A DNA stretch of 26,290 bases from Chalciporus piperatus. Taxonomy: Eukaryota > Basidiomycota > Agaricomycetes > Boletales > Boletaceae. This document shows, one piece after another, positions 11,491 through 22,218 of this stretch. Location: assembly GCA_038093975.1 (NCBI GenBank), contig JBBPTG010000309.1, positions 1 to 26,290 on the forward strand. Direction: 5' to 3'. The first letter of the stretch is position 1. Each line of letters opens with the position of its first letter. The notes beneath the pieces were generated by a model. It had not been told where the DNA came from. It searched no databases and was given only the letters and a program-made list of their open reading frames with translations. A program made the position numbers and the translations under genes.

Positions 11491-12080
11491 ATGTATTCAT
11501 TCCTCTCTCTCTTGCTCGCACTTGCAATGGTCCCGCTCAGCACCCTCGCCCATCCAACCCCAAGTACAATGATCGACACACAGACTCCCCCTCCTGCCAA
11601 TTCCAAAGAGTGCTGGGCCTTGTTTTCATGGCGTAAGTTCCCCTCGCCATCTTCCCTCTCCTCCAGTTGTTTTCGCACAATATCGCTGATAAACTTGATT
11701 GCGGCACAGTTGTCATCATGGTCCTTTCTACAGCCTTGGTCGCCGCGAAAAGAGCCGTGTATGAGAAGGAGGCGAAAGTGGCAGCATTATCCCGGGAACT
11801 GATACAGGTCCGGACTGTCCAAAGTAGTCAAAGGTGTCATTGTGGTTGCCAGCGGTGCAAGATGCCTTCTGCACCTGCACCTGCACCTGCACCTGCACCT
11901 GCACCTGCACCCGCACCCACACCCGCACCTGCACCCCTACCCCATCATGATTTCTTGCAGGCTCAGACTGAAGCGGGCGGGTCTCAAGGAAGCTCTAATG
12001 TACCTCCGCCCGTATACCAAGCGGTTCCAACTTCTTCCAGCGCCGCATTGGATAGGCCAGTCGACGAAAGTCAGATATGA
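11491..12080 (+). CDS. Small signal-peptide/one-TM protein with Cys cluster, Ala-Pro repeat and PPxY motif
   Basis: Two exons, 11491-11632 and 11710-12080; 170 aa, joined in frame through a GTAAGT donor and a GGCACAG acceptor. Residues 1-20 form a signal peptide (Leu-rich, ending STLA-H). A short Pro/Thr-rich stretch (21-40) is followed by one hydrophobic helix (about 42-60), then a charged helix (61-82), a Cys cluster CHCGCQRC (90-97), eleven dipeptides of mostly Ala-Pro (102-123) and PPPVY (146-150). The order implies a type I membrane protein with a short outside segment and a ~110-residue cytosolic tail. PPxY motifs bind WW domains such as those of Rsp5/Nedd4 ubiquitin ligases; a role as a ligase adaptor is only an inference. 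I know no named family. It starts 94 bp after the hydrolase gene on the same strand. Confidence 0.65.
11871..11936 (+). repeat. Hexanucleotide repeat (GCACCT/GCACCC) x11
   Basis: Six perfect GCACCT units are followed by five variants (GCACCC, GCACCC, ACACCC, GCACCT, GCACCC). In the reading frame of the small membrane protein they encode Ala-Pro dipeptides with one Thr-Pro. The other plus frame reads Leu-His and is a shadow. Confidence 0.95.
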
Positions 12081-12282
12081 TCTAACTTTCATGGGCTGTG
12101 ATTAGAGCCTTTGTGACGTGCGTATCTAGATCTCTTTCTTGTCTAGGTATTTTTGTCCTGGAGCTACTCGCCTCTTAGTCTGGCGACCAACTCGTCTTGA
12201 CACTTTGGATCGAATCTAAACGGACTATTCAATGTACCAAGGGGATGTATAATTATTTGCCATCGTGAATCACCCGTCCAGG

Positions 12283-12719
12283 ATGCCGGCCACCGTGTAT
12301 CCGATGCTGACTCTCTTGCTCGCAGCGCTCGCTGTGTTCGCACAGACTCCAGAGTAGCACTAGCGAGGGAACTAGTGAGATAGGGGCTAAATTATTGTAC
12401 CCCTTTATTCATTTCATCCAGCCGCCAGCTCACTACCTTCCACCAATGTATTTATTTGTCTCCCATCGCCCGTCCACTGACTGCTTACCCTCGGACGCCC
12501 GTTAGCTGTCTTGTCGGGCTTTACCTTGTGGTTTTAGACATTGAGTGTCTGGAGAGAAAAGTGGCGGATTTACGCAATGGAGCTACCGGCAACTTCTCCC
12601 GTACCTCCTCCTTCCTTGCAGGAGACGGAGAACGGCGACGCTCTGCGATCAGCGAGGTAGCTCCTCCTTTATATCAAACCACTTCAACTTCCGGCGTCAG
12701 TCTGATTGTCGCGAACTAG
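12283..12719 (+). pseudogene. Probable decayed tandem relative of the small PPxY membrane protein
   Basis: Two pieces in the same order as the upstream gene. At 12283-12357 a 24-codon frame looks like a signal peptide (MPATVYPMLTLLLAALAVFA) but stops at once. At about 12510-12719 an open frame after a plausible branch site and acceptor (CACTGAC...CGTTAG) gives a hydrophobic helix (CLVGLYLVVLDI), a charged segment ECLERKVADLR and APPLYQTTSTSG, then a stop. These parallel EKEAKVAALSREL and PPPVYQAVPTSSS of the upstream protein. The Cys cluster and Ala-Pro repeat are missing. I find no donor that removes the stop after the signal peptide (the best, GTGAGA near 12387, lies beyond it), so I call it broken. 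An unusual splice pattern could still rescue it. Confidence 0.4.
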
Positions 12720-13021
12720 TAGGACAGCGGCAGACAACAATGATTGCAGCTGGCATGTGCAACAATGGATCTATGCATTTTATTCCCAATTTAATCCGAC
12801 GAACAAGACTGCCAACTCGTGATCAAGGTTAAATGCAGTGATGGGTATAGTACAGAGATGATACACACAAAGGTGCGAGCTCCTTTTCGACAATGAGAAC
12901 GTACAAATTTATCTAACTCGAGTGCGAAATCGTTGCAGTGTCCGGAGCCTGAGGATCATCGTAGAAAACCGTGAAAAGTCGTGATCGAGTAGATGAAGGG
13001 GCAATGACCCCCGAGAGTCTT

Positions 13022-14804
13022 TTAGTCAGAGGACGTAGTGCCTCCGTATGTGGGCTGGGGGAATTGACCACTCAAGAGAGGTGCAACGACGCTGAAGCAT
13101 GAAGCTGAATCTGGGACGTTAACAACATCTTGTTTCGCCCATCGACTGGCTGCGCGTAAGCTTTTGCCGTGGACAAGCAGGATCAAGGCAGTTGGGAATC
13201 CGACGCAACTGATGCACGCTAGCACTAAGCTAGCATTGCGGATGCCTAGGTGAGTGTAGAGGGGAATGGCAAGGCTCGGGAAGATCGTAGAGATGACATT
13301 GCGGAAAGCGCAATTCGCGGCCACCACGGAGGCTGATTGGGTTGGGTAGAGATCGATGTAATAATTGAGGAGCGAAAGTTGTAGAAGAGTCATACCCATC
13401 CCAACTGGGATGCCCGATAACACGGGAAGGATCCAGGGGATGTTTGGATGAGCAGAAAGTGCAAACCAAAACATGCCGATGGGTGTGAAGAGCGACGCGA
13501 GTAGGACACCGGGGAGACGTCCCTCTGGGGGAATCTCCCTTTTGCCGCCGGACTCGAGGAAAATGGCACGTTGGCGAGCTTCATATTGGGGCTTCAGGAT
13601 GCGGAAGTAGATGAGAACTCCAGCAATGGTGCCAAGCCAGGGTGCAAGGAAGACTAGACCCGCCTGTTGAGGTGACATAGAATAATGGGACTTGTAGACA
13701 TGCGGATATGCCTGTGGAATGACCGTAAGATAGGATGAAAGATATACAGGATGTCGAGTAGGAATAAGAGGCCATAGACGAACGCATGATAGATTGTAGT
13801 CCATCGAACGATTGGCTCACGTCGTAGCATAGCTGCACGAAATGAGCACTAGAACCCACAGTAAAAGGTAGATGGACGTACTAATTGGTGTCAGAAGCGC
13901 TTTACCCAAAACGTCTGTTGATCCAGACATTTTCGGGACGACCATTCCCTGCTCTCTGGCGAGTCTTCTCCGAATCGCATTCCCTTCCGTTTCCGGGAGA
14001 CAGATCACGATCATCGTGACGATTGATGCCCAAGCCGCAATGCAACCCATTAGTCCGCGCCAATGGACCATGGTACCAAGGAGGGACGACGGCACCGGAC
14101 CAATCGTCGGTGCACCTTGCAGCACGACAGTAAACAGGGCTACAAGTGGACCTCGTTCATCAGGGCTGAACATATCTGAGAGAGTGCCACCGTAGAGGGC
14201 AAAAACGGCGGAACCGATCAAGCCGGCCAGTGCGCGACAACTCAACAAGGTGAACATCGTCGGAGACAATGCAGCGGCTACAGAAAAGACTGAGATGAGT
14301 TAGCACCAGCATAGTACATCACCTCGGAGGTACGTACAGACAAAGCCCACGGATGCGCCGATGTAGACAGGCCTCCGTCCATACAGCTCGCTCAAGGGAG
14401 CACCGATCAGCGGTCCAAAGATCGAGCCCTGGGCACAAGTGTCAGTTAAGGAAGCGCTTCAGCATCGAGAGATCCTCACGAAGTTGAACAGGCCGACACC
14501 AAGCGTGGCGATAGACCTCGTCGTATGGAAATAATCTTGAATCTGTTGCTGCATACCTGACTGGACTGAGTTAGTTTTCGTGCACGAGGTCAATCTTGGT
14601 CATTTGTCCGCTCACATAGAAGGTGAGGGTGAGATCACTGAAGCAGAATATTATAATCATTCCTTCAACATGGTCAACAACGGTGAGCACTCACATGGGC
14701 GCGATCAGGTTCCATATCACAAGGGCGATCATCCATCGCCGCCATTTACTCCATTGTCGGGGATCGTGCTCAAAGTTCAACACGCACGAAGGAACCTGTG
14801 ACAT
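13022..14804 (-). CDS. MFS transporter, DHA1 drug/polyamine (TPO1-like) type, copy A
   Basis: Exons on the minus strand: 14804-14695, 14637-14616, 14560-14480, 14428-14338, 14289-13882, 13832 to about 13753, 13711-13022; about 493 aa. Start MSQVPS matches copy B. Landmarks: PRQWSKWRRW before TM1, LTFYSGMQQQIQ, TLGVGLFNF, PLSELYGRRPVY (MFS motif A region), ALAGLIGSAVFALYGGTLSDMF, LPETEGNAIRRRLA in the central loop, NYYIDLYPTQSASVVAANC in the C half. Twelve TM helices are expected; location is the plasma membrane, driven by proton antiport (family knowledge), substrate unknown. The sixth exon should end near LLFLLD, where copy B has GAG|GTAACT, but here the base after GAC is ATCCTG and only about 41 nt remain before the acceptor. 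No canonical donor gives the right frame without losing part of a helix, so the gene may be damaged or spliced differently. Confidence 0.8.
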
Positions 14805-15902
14805 GGGCAAGAGGCTGGTTGACGATGGATAAGATATAACATTTCTGCGAGAACTTTTTTATACCCCTTGACAAAAGATCTGAGGTCGCTTGAGTCACTT
14901 GGGGGTAGGCTGAGCCTGATTTCTAGGCGAAGGAAGTTTTCTTGAGTCACCATCATTCTTGGAGCCCTTTCACTCACGTACCTCTACTTCTGAGAAGGAG
15001 CGCATTCGTTTTCTGATTCGATCCCCTCTCTTCGACTCTCGCGTCGACGTAACCGACTGTCACTTGGGCATTGATGCGCCAGATGAGGGTTACACACCAG
15101 AAGCACGTTGCAGCACCGCAGCCGGCATTCAAAAAAACTGTGAATACTCGAACCAGTTACCAAGTTGAACGTTCGAGTTGGTGAACTGGATTTAGCGCCT
15201 GGTTGCTGCGGTAAGTTACGCGCTGTTACGCGATGCTTCGAGAAGATTACGGTCAGATATTGAAATGTGAAAATTGACATGTTCATCCATACCGGGACTC
15301 GGGAGCGACGACTCAGAGGCAAGAACTGCTGCGTAGCATTGAGACGATGTGACCGCAATAGAGCGAGGTGATGCATGATGCTGCCCCAATAAACGATGAA
15401 CAGGCTGACCCGTAAGTATTCGCAGGGAGTCGGGCCAATCGTAAACTTGAAGGGACAGGTTTCAGGCAGATCCATTTGTTACTTACCTCTCCGTAAGACA
15501 GTATGTAAGACAACTCCCACTGACAATGATCAATGATTCCGCCAGCAGCAAGCGGTACGAAGCTGAGAGCTATATGTCACAACGGGATATTTCGAACAGC
15601 ACGAATTTTAGTAAGTTATTTGGTTCAATTGGTTGTTTGTTCGGTGACTATTAGTATGCAGTTCCCAGTCCTTCATCACTACAGAGTAAACGAAGGAAAT
15701 TGAGTGCAATTCAACATACAAGAGTGATATTTGTACATTAATGATAAACGATGGATCAATCATTAATCATGAGGCTATCTGGTGCAGGCATGATCGTACA
15801 GAAACAATTGAGAACGCAAAGAAATCAGTGAAGAGTCGTGACGTCGTAAGCAAAAATCGTAGTAGTTCGTCGTAACGTTACGAAAATCTCTCAAGAGGAG
15901 AA
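14805..15902. other. Intergenic between the two transporters, 1,098 bp
   Basis: Contains the promoter of copy A and the 3' end of copy B. Minus-strand frames around 15000-15500 are open (up to 163 codons from a GTG/ATG-type start) and one shows a GTAAGT donor near 15490, but codon content and lack of any recognisable domain do not support a gene. Nothing else seen. Confidence 0.5.
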
Positions 15903-17763
15903 TTAGTTCGCAGCACCACCGTAGGAATTTTGGGATTGTGCCAACAGAGGCGCCATGTCGGAGATGTGTTTAGGCGGGTCCACGGTGTCCTGCTTCGCCC
16001 ATTTACTTTTTGCACGAAGAGCCTTGCCATAGGAGAGTAGGATGACTCCAGTCGGTAGACCCAGACAACTGATGCATGCCAATAGCAGGCTCGCGTTGCG
16101 AATGCCTAGGTAGGAGTATAAAGGAACCCCGATACTCGGGGAAATCGTCGCTGCGATATTGCGAACGGCGCAGTTTGCGGCCACCACCGAGGCTGATCGC
16201 GTCGGGTAGAGATCAATATAGTAGTTGACGAGTGAGAGTTGTATGAGAGTCATTCCCATCCCGATGGGAACACCCGATAAAACGGGAATGAACCAGTGGA
16301 CGTCGGGACGAGCGGAGAATGCGAACCAGAACATGCCGATGGGTGTGAAGAGCGATGCGAGAATGACACCTGGAAGGCGTGCCTCTGGTGTAATTTCTCT
16401 TTTTCCAAATGACTGGGCGAAGGTTGCATCTCGGCGGGCTGCGTATTGAGGTTTGAGGAAGCAGAAGTAGACAAGAACGCCAAGAAGATTTCCAATCCAG
16501 GGAAGGATGAAGACCAATCCCGATTCCTGGGACGACATCGAGTAAAGGGAACGGTAGACGTGAGGGTAGACCTGATGAATGCATAAGAACACCTTAGACA
16601 TAAGCACAGGGTGAAGTTACCTCGAGAAGCAGGAACAAGAGTCCGTAGACAAACGCATGATACAGCGTAGTCCACGTAACGATGGGCTCGTGGCGAAGCA
16701 TAACTGAATAATTGGATGTCAATTCACGTGGTCACCTCTTCAGAACATACTCACTGATCGGCGTGGATAGTGCTTCCTTCCAGATGTTTGAACATACTCA
16801 CTGATCGGCGTGGATAGTGCTTCCTTCCAGATGTTTGAGGGTTGTTGCGTAGGGGTAGGCGACGAGATGTCTATGATTGATGGACCTTGTTCTCTTATGA
16901 ACCTTCTCCGTATTGCTGATGGCTCCGTCTCAGGGAGGAGGGAAACAAGAATTGCGATAATCGCTGCCCAGATGGTGATGAAGCCCATAGACCAACGCCA
17001 GGGTACAAATGAGCCCAGTAGTGCAGCTGGCACTGGGCCAAATGTGGGCGCTCCCTGAAGCATAATAGTAAAGAGAGCAACTAGTGGAGCTCGTTCGCGA
17101 GGAATGAACATGTCCGAGAGGGAACCACCATAGAGGGAGAAAACACCAGAACCGACGAAGCCAGCGAGTGTACGGCAAAGAAGCAAACTGATAATCGACG
17201 GAGAGAGCGCCGTGAAAAGCGATAATACTACTTCGTCTCAGTGGAGTGCTCGACAGTAGGATCATGCACAACTGACCGGTGAATCCCGCCATGCAGATTA
17301 CGTAGATTGGTCTGCGACCACATAATTCACTCAAGGGACCGGAAATGAGTGGCCCAAAGATCGCACCCTGTCTACATATAAGAAGCCCAGACAAAGTAAA
17401 CAGGACTAGATCGCGCTCACGAAGTTGTACAGGCCCACGCCGAGCGTGACGATGGAGTCTGAGACATGAAAATCTTGCTGGATCTGCTGCTGAATGCCCG
17501 ACTTAATCGACCACTAGTTAGCATGCCATGCATACATCCGTTGGTAGTAACGGTTGGGAGTCTCACATAAAATGTAACAGCAAGGTCACTGAATGGAAAG
17601 CATCAGCAATGATTCATAACTGACACTGGTACTGTGTACAGTAGCACGCTTACACGGGTGCGATAGTGTTCCATATGACGAGGGAAATCATCCATCGTCG
17701 CCATTTGCTCCACTGGCGAGGATCGTACTCCCTGCTCAAGATGAATGATGGAACCTGAGACAT
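15903..17763 (-). CDS. MFS transporter, DHA1 drug/polyamine (TPO1-like) type, copy B
   Basis: Seven exons on the minus strand: 17763-17654, 17588-17567, 17501-17421, 17367-17277, 17227-16802, 16703-16621, 16571-15903; 493 aa. The first four exons have exactly the lengths of copy A (110, 22, 81, 91) and the introns interrupt the same codons, so the two are tandem duplicates. Landmarks: PRQWSKWRRW, VTFYSGIQQQIQ, LGVGLYNF, PLSELCGRRPIY, YGGSLSDMF, LPETEPSAIRRRF, NYYIDLYPTRSASVVAANC, and a C-terminal YGG shared with copy A. Plasma-membrane proton-driven efflux of polyamines or drugs is the family role; the substrate is not deducible. The donor of intron 5 lies in a 47-bp perfect tandem duplication. 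The first donor (16801) keeps frame and gives a 98-nt intron; the second adds 47 nt and shifts frame. Confidence 0.9.
16745..16838 (-). repeat. 47-bp perfect tandem duplication over an exon end and splice donor
   Basis: Copies at 16745-16791 and 16792-16838 are identical. On the coding strand each holds the last 37 nt of transporter exon 5 and the GTGAGTATGT donor. The ancestral intron would have been 51 nt, the normal size here. The duplication leaves two identical donors 47 nt apart. Confidence 0.97.
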
Positions 17764-18844
17764 CTATCTAAGCGCGAGCAACTTGAAGAGCAACTTGAAG
17801 CAAGAGCAGATGCGGAGTGTGATGCACAAGCAACTGGCCATCTTGGATGTTTATATTGCACCGGGTATCTCGATAGAGTGGTCTTTCCGGAATCGTTGTA
17901 CTAGACCTTGCCTGGAAGTGACAAAGCAACAACCAATGGCCAAATGAGCTGAGCCTCGAGTCCATTCTGTCCTGGATGCATTTGAGGATTTCGTTGCCGT
18001 TATGGAGCCTCCGCTATTTTTCTGATTCGACGGTGTTTCGGCGCTTGGATCAGACGATCCGTCAAGCTTGCACTTTTCAGGAATCCTGGATGCGCGAGCG
18101 TGTTCGCAACCGAACTTGTGGTCAAGGACCGAGGTACGAACAAGGGGTATTTCACATCGGCTCCAAACCGGAAATCCGAGTACGTGAAGCTTCGTATAGC
18201 AGCGTTCGCAGAGGCGCAGAGTTGCCAACTAGCTGCGCACCATAGATGCGAAATTTCGCGAGTGGGCGGCGACAATTTTTCACCCGCCTCTTGTGCCTGC
18301 CGGGACCTCGTACATAGTAAAGTCGTACAGTTACCTCGACCTGGTGACACTTTGAGCAACCTGGAGAAGACATCCCGATGGGGTTGGCAATAGTCAGATC
18401 CCGAAGTTTCCATAGGAGATTTCCCTCATTCCCTGTCACTGTGGAGCGGCAATCCGTGGAGACGGGCGAAACCATGTGCAGGACCGCAACTAAGAGGTGA
18501 CATATTGGTGGGTTGGAGCTAATGGTAGCGATCAAACACAACTCAAGCCAAACAACTTCAAACGAGGCAGTCATGACGAGGCAACTTTCACCAACTCTCG
18601 ACTTCAAGAATACAAGGGCAAGTCTTCATTTCTTCTAGATGCAAGTACACTCTATCATACACGAAATACAGCAACGAAGTTATGTGCCAGCGTTGGACCG
18701 TCTGACATCCGCAACCATCGCATAAATATCAACCCTAACTTACACTCATGACCCCCCGAGGAAAACGAGCGTGCCCATGCCCTATGAGCCCCGTCATTTA
18801 AATCATGCGACATACATACCTACTGGACCCAGCGAGACACAAGT
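17764..18844. other. Intergenic, 1,081 bp
   Basis: Between the start of transporter B and the end of the ferric reductase. Several overlapping open frames of 85-150 codons exist on both strands around 17850-18600, but none shows a domain, signal or splice pattern I can support. A 12-bp perfect tandem repeat, GAGCAACTTGAA x2, is at 17776-17799, just upstream of the transporter start. Confidence 0.5.
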
Positions 18845-21093
18845 TCACCACCCGAACGTCCTAAGTGCGACCATCAGTCAAGAAAGACAAAGACGAATCT
18901 TGCAAGACTCACTCTTCGTGCATCTCTATCCCCCCAACCGCCCATCTCCTTCCTGGATCAACAGCTGACACTGCCTGCGAGACTTCGTCTCCAATGCTGA
19001 CCGGACCACACACGCCCACGACGACGCCGGTGATGTCCATGCTCGCTTTCACACCTGACCCGTACGACACCGCTCGCGCAATTACCGCATCCAGGACTTT
19101 AGCAATTCTGGGACGTCCCGCTGTAAGCGTTAATCCAGGTGGCAAAAATTCTTTCGAAGGTGGAACGTCCGCCGCGCGGGTGTAATGTACCGAGATTCGA
19201 AGCGGCGTACGTGTGCTTTGTTGGATGAGCGAGGTGAAGATTGGGAGGAGAGGATTGAGTGAAGCTGGCGGGATATCCGACGTGAGTGAGCCCTATGACT
19301 CTGTCTGAAAACGGGGGCTTTAAGAGACATACAAGGATCTTGGATGCACCAGATGAGCTCTATGACCTTGACCCTACTCGACCCTTCGAGATCTCTCTAA
19401 TCCCGGCCGTGAATGGGAGATCATCCTCAGCGTGTCAAATGAACTCACGTATACGAGGTCCTGGACGGCAGATAGCGCAAACGTGATCCCGCTTCCACCC
19501 ACGACAAACATTGCAGCTGAATAGCTGGTGAATACTGCATGCCCGGGACCTCCTGCTCGGTGTATCAAGGCCAAGTCCAGATACAGACACCCGAGAAGCG
19601 TATGCACATACCGTAGGGTCCCTCTACCATCACACTGACGGTCCGTGCTAGATCTCCATCCTCGCACCCATATCCCGCAATCTTTGCCATCTCGTACAGC
19701 CGATTCGTCCACCCCCCTGCATTCTTACACATCAACACGAGCCCGTCGGGTGTCTTTGCAATGCTAGCGATTGTAAACGGATGCACCTCTGCCCAACCTA
19801 TCCAGCCCATCGCGGACGACAGGACACGTATCCGGACGTGTTGACCTGCTCGCCATCCCGCATTTAGCGCAGGAATCTCGATCCGCGTCAGGTCAAGGTC
19901 GGGAATAGGTCGAATGCGTGAGTGGAAAACTCGTGTTTTGATGAGGCGGAGGACGTGGTCGAGGCCGTATGCAGCAGCAGCGGCGATGATGTAGTGCAAC
20001 GTGGTCGCTTGGTGCAGATAAATCTGACAGTACGTTGTAAGGCAGTGCTCTGCTTCCCACAAGCTGACGAAACTTACTGCAGGGAGGAACACAATGAAAC
20101 ATACGATATGCGTTCCAAAGAATATGTTATAAGCTTTACGCCTCCAGAAGGACGTCGAGAAAAAGAAAAGAACGTCTAATGCAAGGAGGGCAGCCAGTGC
20201 CCATTGGTTCGCAGGGTCTTCCATGTACTCCGAGAACTTGCCCTGGAAAGTCCACTCATAGACTAGCAAAACCAGACCAAGTAAGTCGTCTTTTCCCCTC
20301 GATGCGACGTCGTGACTCACTATAACCGAAAGCGTGCACATTCGAAAGCAGCACCAACATTGTTCCCGCAAAGCGATGGATGTAATTCACCTGTTTCCGA
20401 TATGCGAGATCAGCACGATATACGGGCACACTGCCCGAGGATGGGTGTCAGACTCACTTTCTCATATCCCATCGCGACACACATCCCTACCACGTTATTC
20501 TTTGTGCCCAGCACATACACTATTGGAATCTGCGACATCGCGACAATACCAGTCCTCAATGGATCCTCGAACGGATTGCTCTTCAGAAACGACGCATAAA
20601 TCAGCACAACTGCGTAAATTCCCAGCACGAGTGCCTGGCCCACGCTGAACCCCGCATCAAGTCGGTATCGTAACAAGCATCCCGCTGGTGGGAAGATGGC
20701 AGACCATGCGCGGACGTGCGGAGGATACCTCAAGCCCGAGCCAGAACCCCGCGTCGAAGCGTGGCGGAGGAGATGAGAGTGGGACACGTATGTGGACTCC
20801 TCGGTGGTGATACCGTCTTGTGGGCCATCGTGTCCCGAGGAAGATGCAAAGTCCTGCGGTGGTGCTGATTTCGATGGTGAACGGGATGGAGCCTTGGGGT
20901 TGCGAGCGGAGGTTGGTGACCTGAGGCCACGGGATGCGAGGCGCACGGAGCGTAGGATGTGACCATGTCTCCACTCGGCTGCGATGGAAAAGCGAGCCAA
21001 TGCACGGGGGAGTGTCGAGAGCGCAAAGACGGCCCCGATGGCGAGGAGGACGATGTCGAGGTGGAAGACGAGTTTGGACGCGTCGATGGCCAT
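18845..21093 (-). CDS. Ferric reductase (FRE-type transmembrane metalloreductase)
   Basis: Eight exons on the minus strand: 21093-20458, 20390-20321, 20262-20078, 20023-19612, 19552-19449, 19396-19333, 19264-18913, 18860-18845; 612 aa, normal for the family. It moves electrons from cytosolic NADPH through FAD and two hemes across the membrane to reduce Fe(III) or Cu(II) for uptake. Both bis-heme pairs are intact with 13 residues between the histidines: H217/H231 (YIHRFAG...NVHAFGY) and H287/H301 (GTHIV...YLHQ). The FAD motif is HPFT at 378-381; the NADPH motifs are GPYGGPG (432-438) and VVGGSGI (451-457). The protein ends ETFGW, the conserved aromatic tail, encoded by a 16-nt last exon chosen for that reason. 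Residues 60-125 are a Ser/Pro-rich loop before the core TM domain. I see no obvious iron-regulatory site upstream. Confidence 0.95.
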
Positions 21094-22055
21094 GCTGGGG
21101 TCGGGTGCGAGTTTAGGTTAAGAGAGTGACAAGTCCGTCACCGAGATTGGATTTGGTGACGTGCGCGAGGTAACGTTGAAGACTTGAAATGAGCGTGAAA
21201 GCCCCGCAGAGAACTGACTCTCCGATGGGTGGATGGTGAAGAGCCGCCCGAATACGAAGAAACTTAAGAGGAAGAATGCAACGGAGGAACTCAATTCCTC
21301 CGGAAATGCCAAGCACCGAGTCGATAGCTCGATGCAATGAAGAGGGAGAAAACCACTGGAGTATGATAATAAAGCTCTGAACGAGAGAGGGGGGAAAGCA
21401 TGCCCACCTCAACGTTGTGGGTCACTTATAGGTCCCAGATCGCGGTCCACGATCCGCAAAAACAAGCCAGCAGATAATGTTCCACAATAAGACAATAAGG
21501 CAACATTCTGTGAACACATTATGCATATAAGTAACTTACTCATGCCGGGTCGGAGAGCGCGAGGCGACAACGTGTTTGAAGCGTGTTCGTCGCTTATATA
21601 GTCACATGGACAAGGGGCCTTTTCCAACTTTTCTGGAATGCAATGGAGGTGCCTGCGGACTGAACGCCGTCTTCATGCATCTTCCATTTCGACAAGCGGC
21701 GAAGAGCGGCGAAGACGAGTCGAAGGTAACTCAGCGCGGACTCGGATGACCGCTTCAAGTTCGGATCCTGCGTTGTAAACGCGAACGCAGTGCGCACACC
21801 AACAATAATGCGACTGTATGCTAGGTAATCGAAGAACTCGGCTAGGTGTTTCACCAGGGACTGCATCTGCAAAGCAGACGAGTAACGTTATCGCTTGACG
21901 ACTCTTGAAGCCTACGCGAGGGCTTGACGAGGACTCTGATTGGACCGGCATCGACATTCTAGCTATACTACGCTAGACCAGTTTTTTGCCGACTCTGAGA
22001 GTCGGCTAAGTGGCTTTTCGAGCCGGCTAAGTCCTGCAGATGTGTACACGTCTAA
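21094..22055. other. Intergenic, 962 bp
   Basis: Separates the ferric reductase from the left end of the transposon; it should include the reductase promoter. I see no supported gene. A hairpin (GCCGACTC, 3-nt loop, GAGTCGGC) is at 21988-22006, and CGGCTAAGT occurs twice (22003-22011 and 22024-22032), all just outside the proposed transposon end. Confidence 0.55.
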
Positions 22056-22218
22056 GGGCCTGTTCGAGATGGGCAAAGTCGCCAAAAGTGCTGCTAAGCG
22101 CGTAGCCACACTCGCTTATACCTATAGCCGTCCGAGACAAAGAGAGGCAAACTAGTAGCTTTTCATTCTCGTCATCGTCCTCCCGATTTGGAAGTGATTG
22201 AGCGATCACTCCGCAGCC

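Noticed and set aside
11842..12105. Leu-His and Pro-His repeat frame
   Set aside because: Shadow of the GCACCT repeat; the Ala-Pro frame joins the signal-peptide exon and carries the PPxY motif.
13872..14195. Plus-strand 107-codon frame opposite transporter A
   Set aside because: Antisense shadow of exon 5; same pattern occurs opposite transporter B.
14984..15475. 163-codon minus-strand open frame between the transporters
   Set aside because: No domain, signal, plausible start context or homology recognised; composition looks random.
17851..18607. Several overlapping open frames on both strands
   Set aside because: Mutually overlapping, Cys/Arg-rich and without any recognised motif or splice structure.
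13022..21093. A siderophore/iron-uptake cluster (transporters plus ferric reductase)
   Set aside because: The transporters match the DHA1 drug/polyamine type, not siderophore transporters, and no synthetase, ferroxidase or permease gene is present.
19922..21116. Plus-strand frames opposite the ferric reductase
   Set aside because: Antisense to well-supported reductase exons with intact heme, FAD and NADPH motifs.
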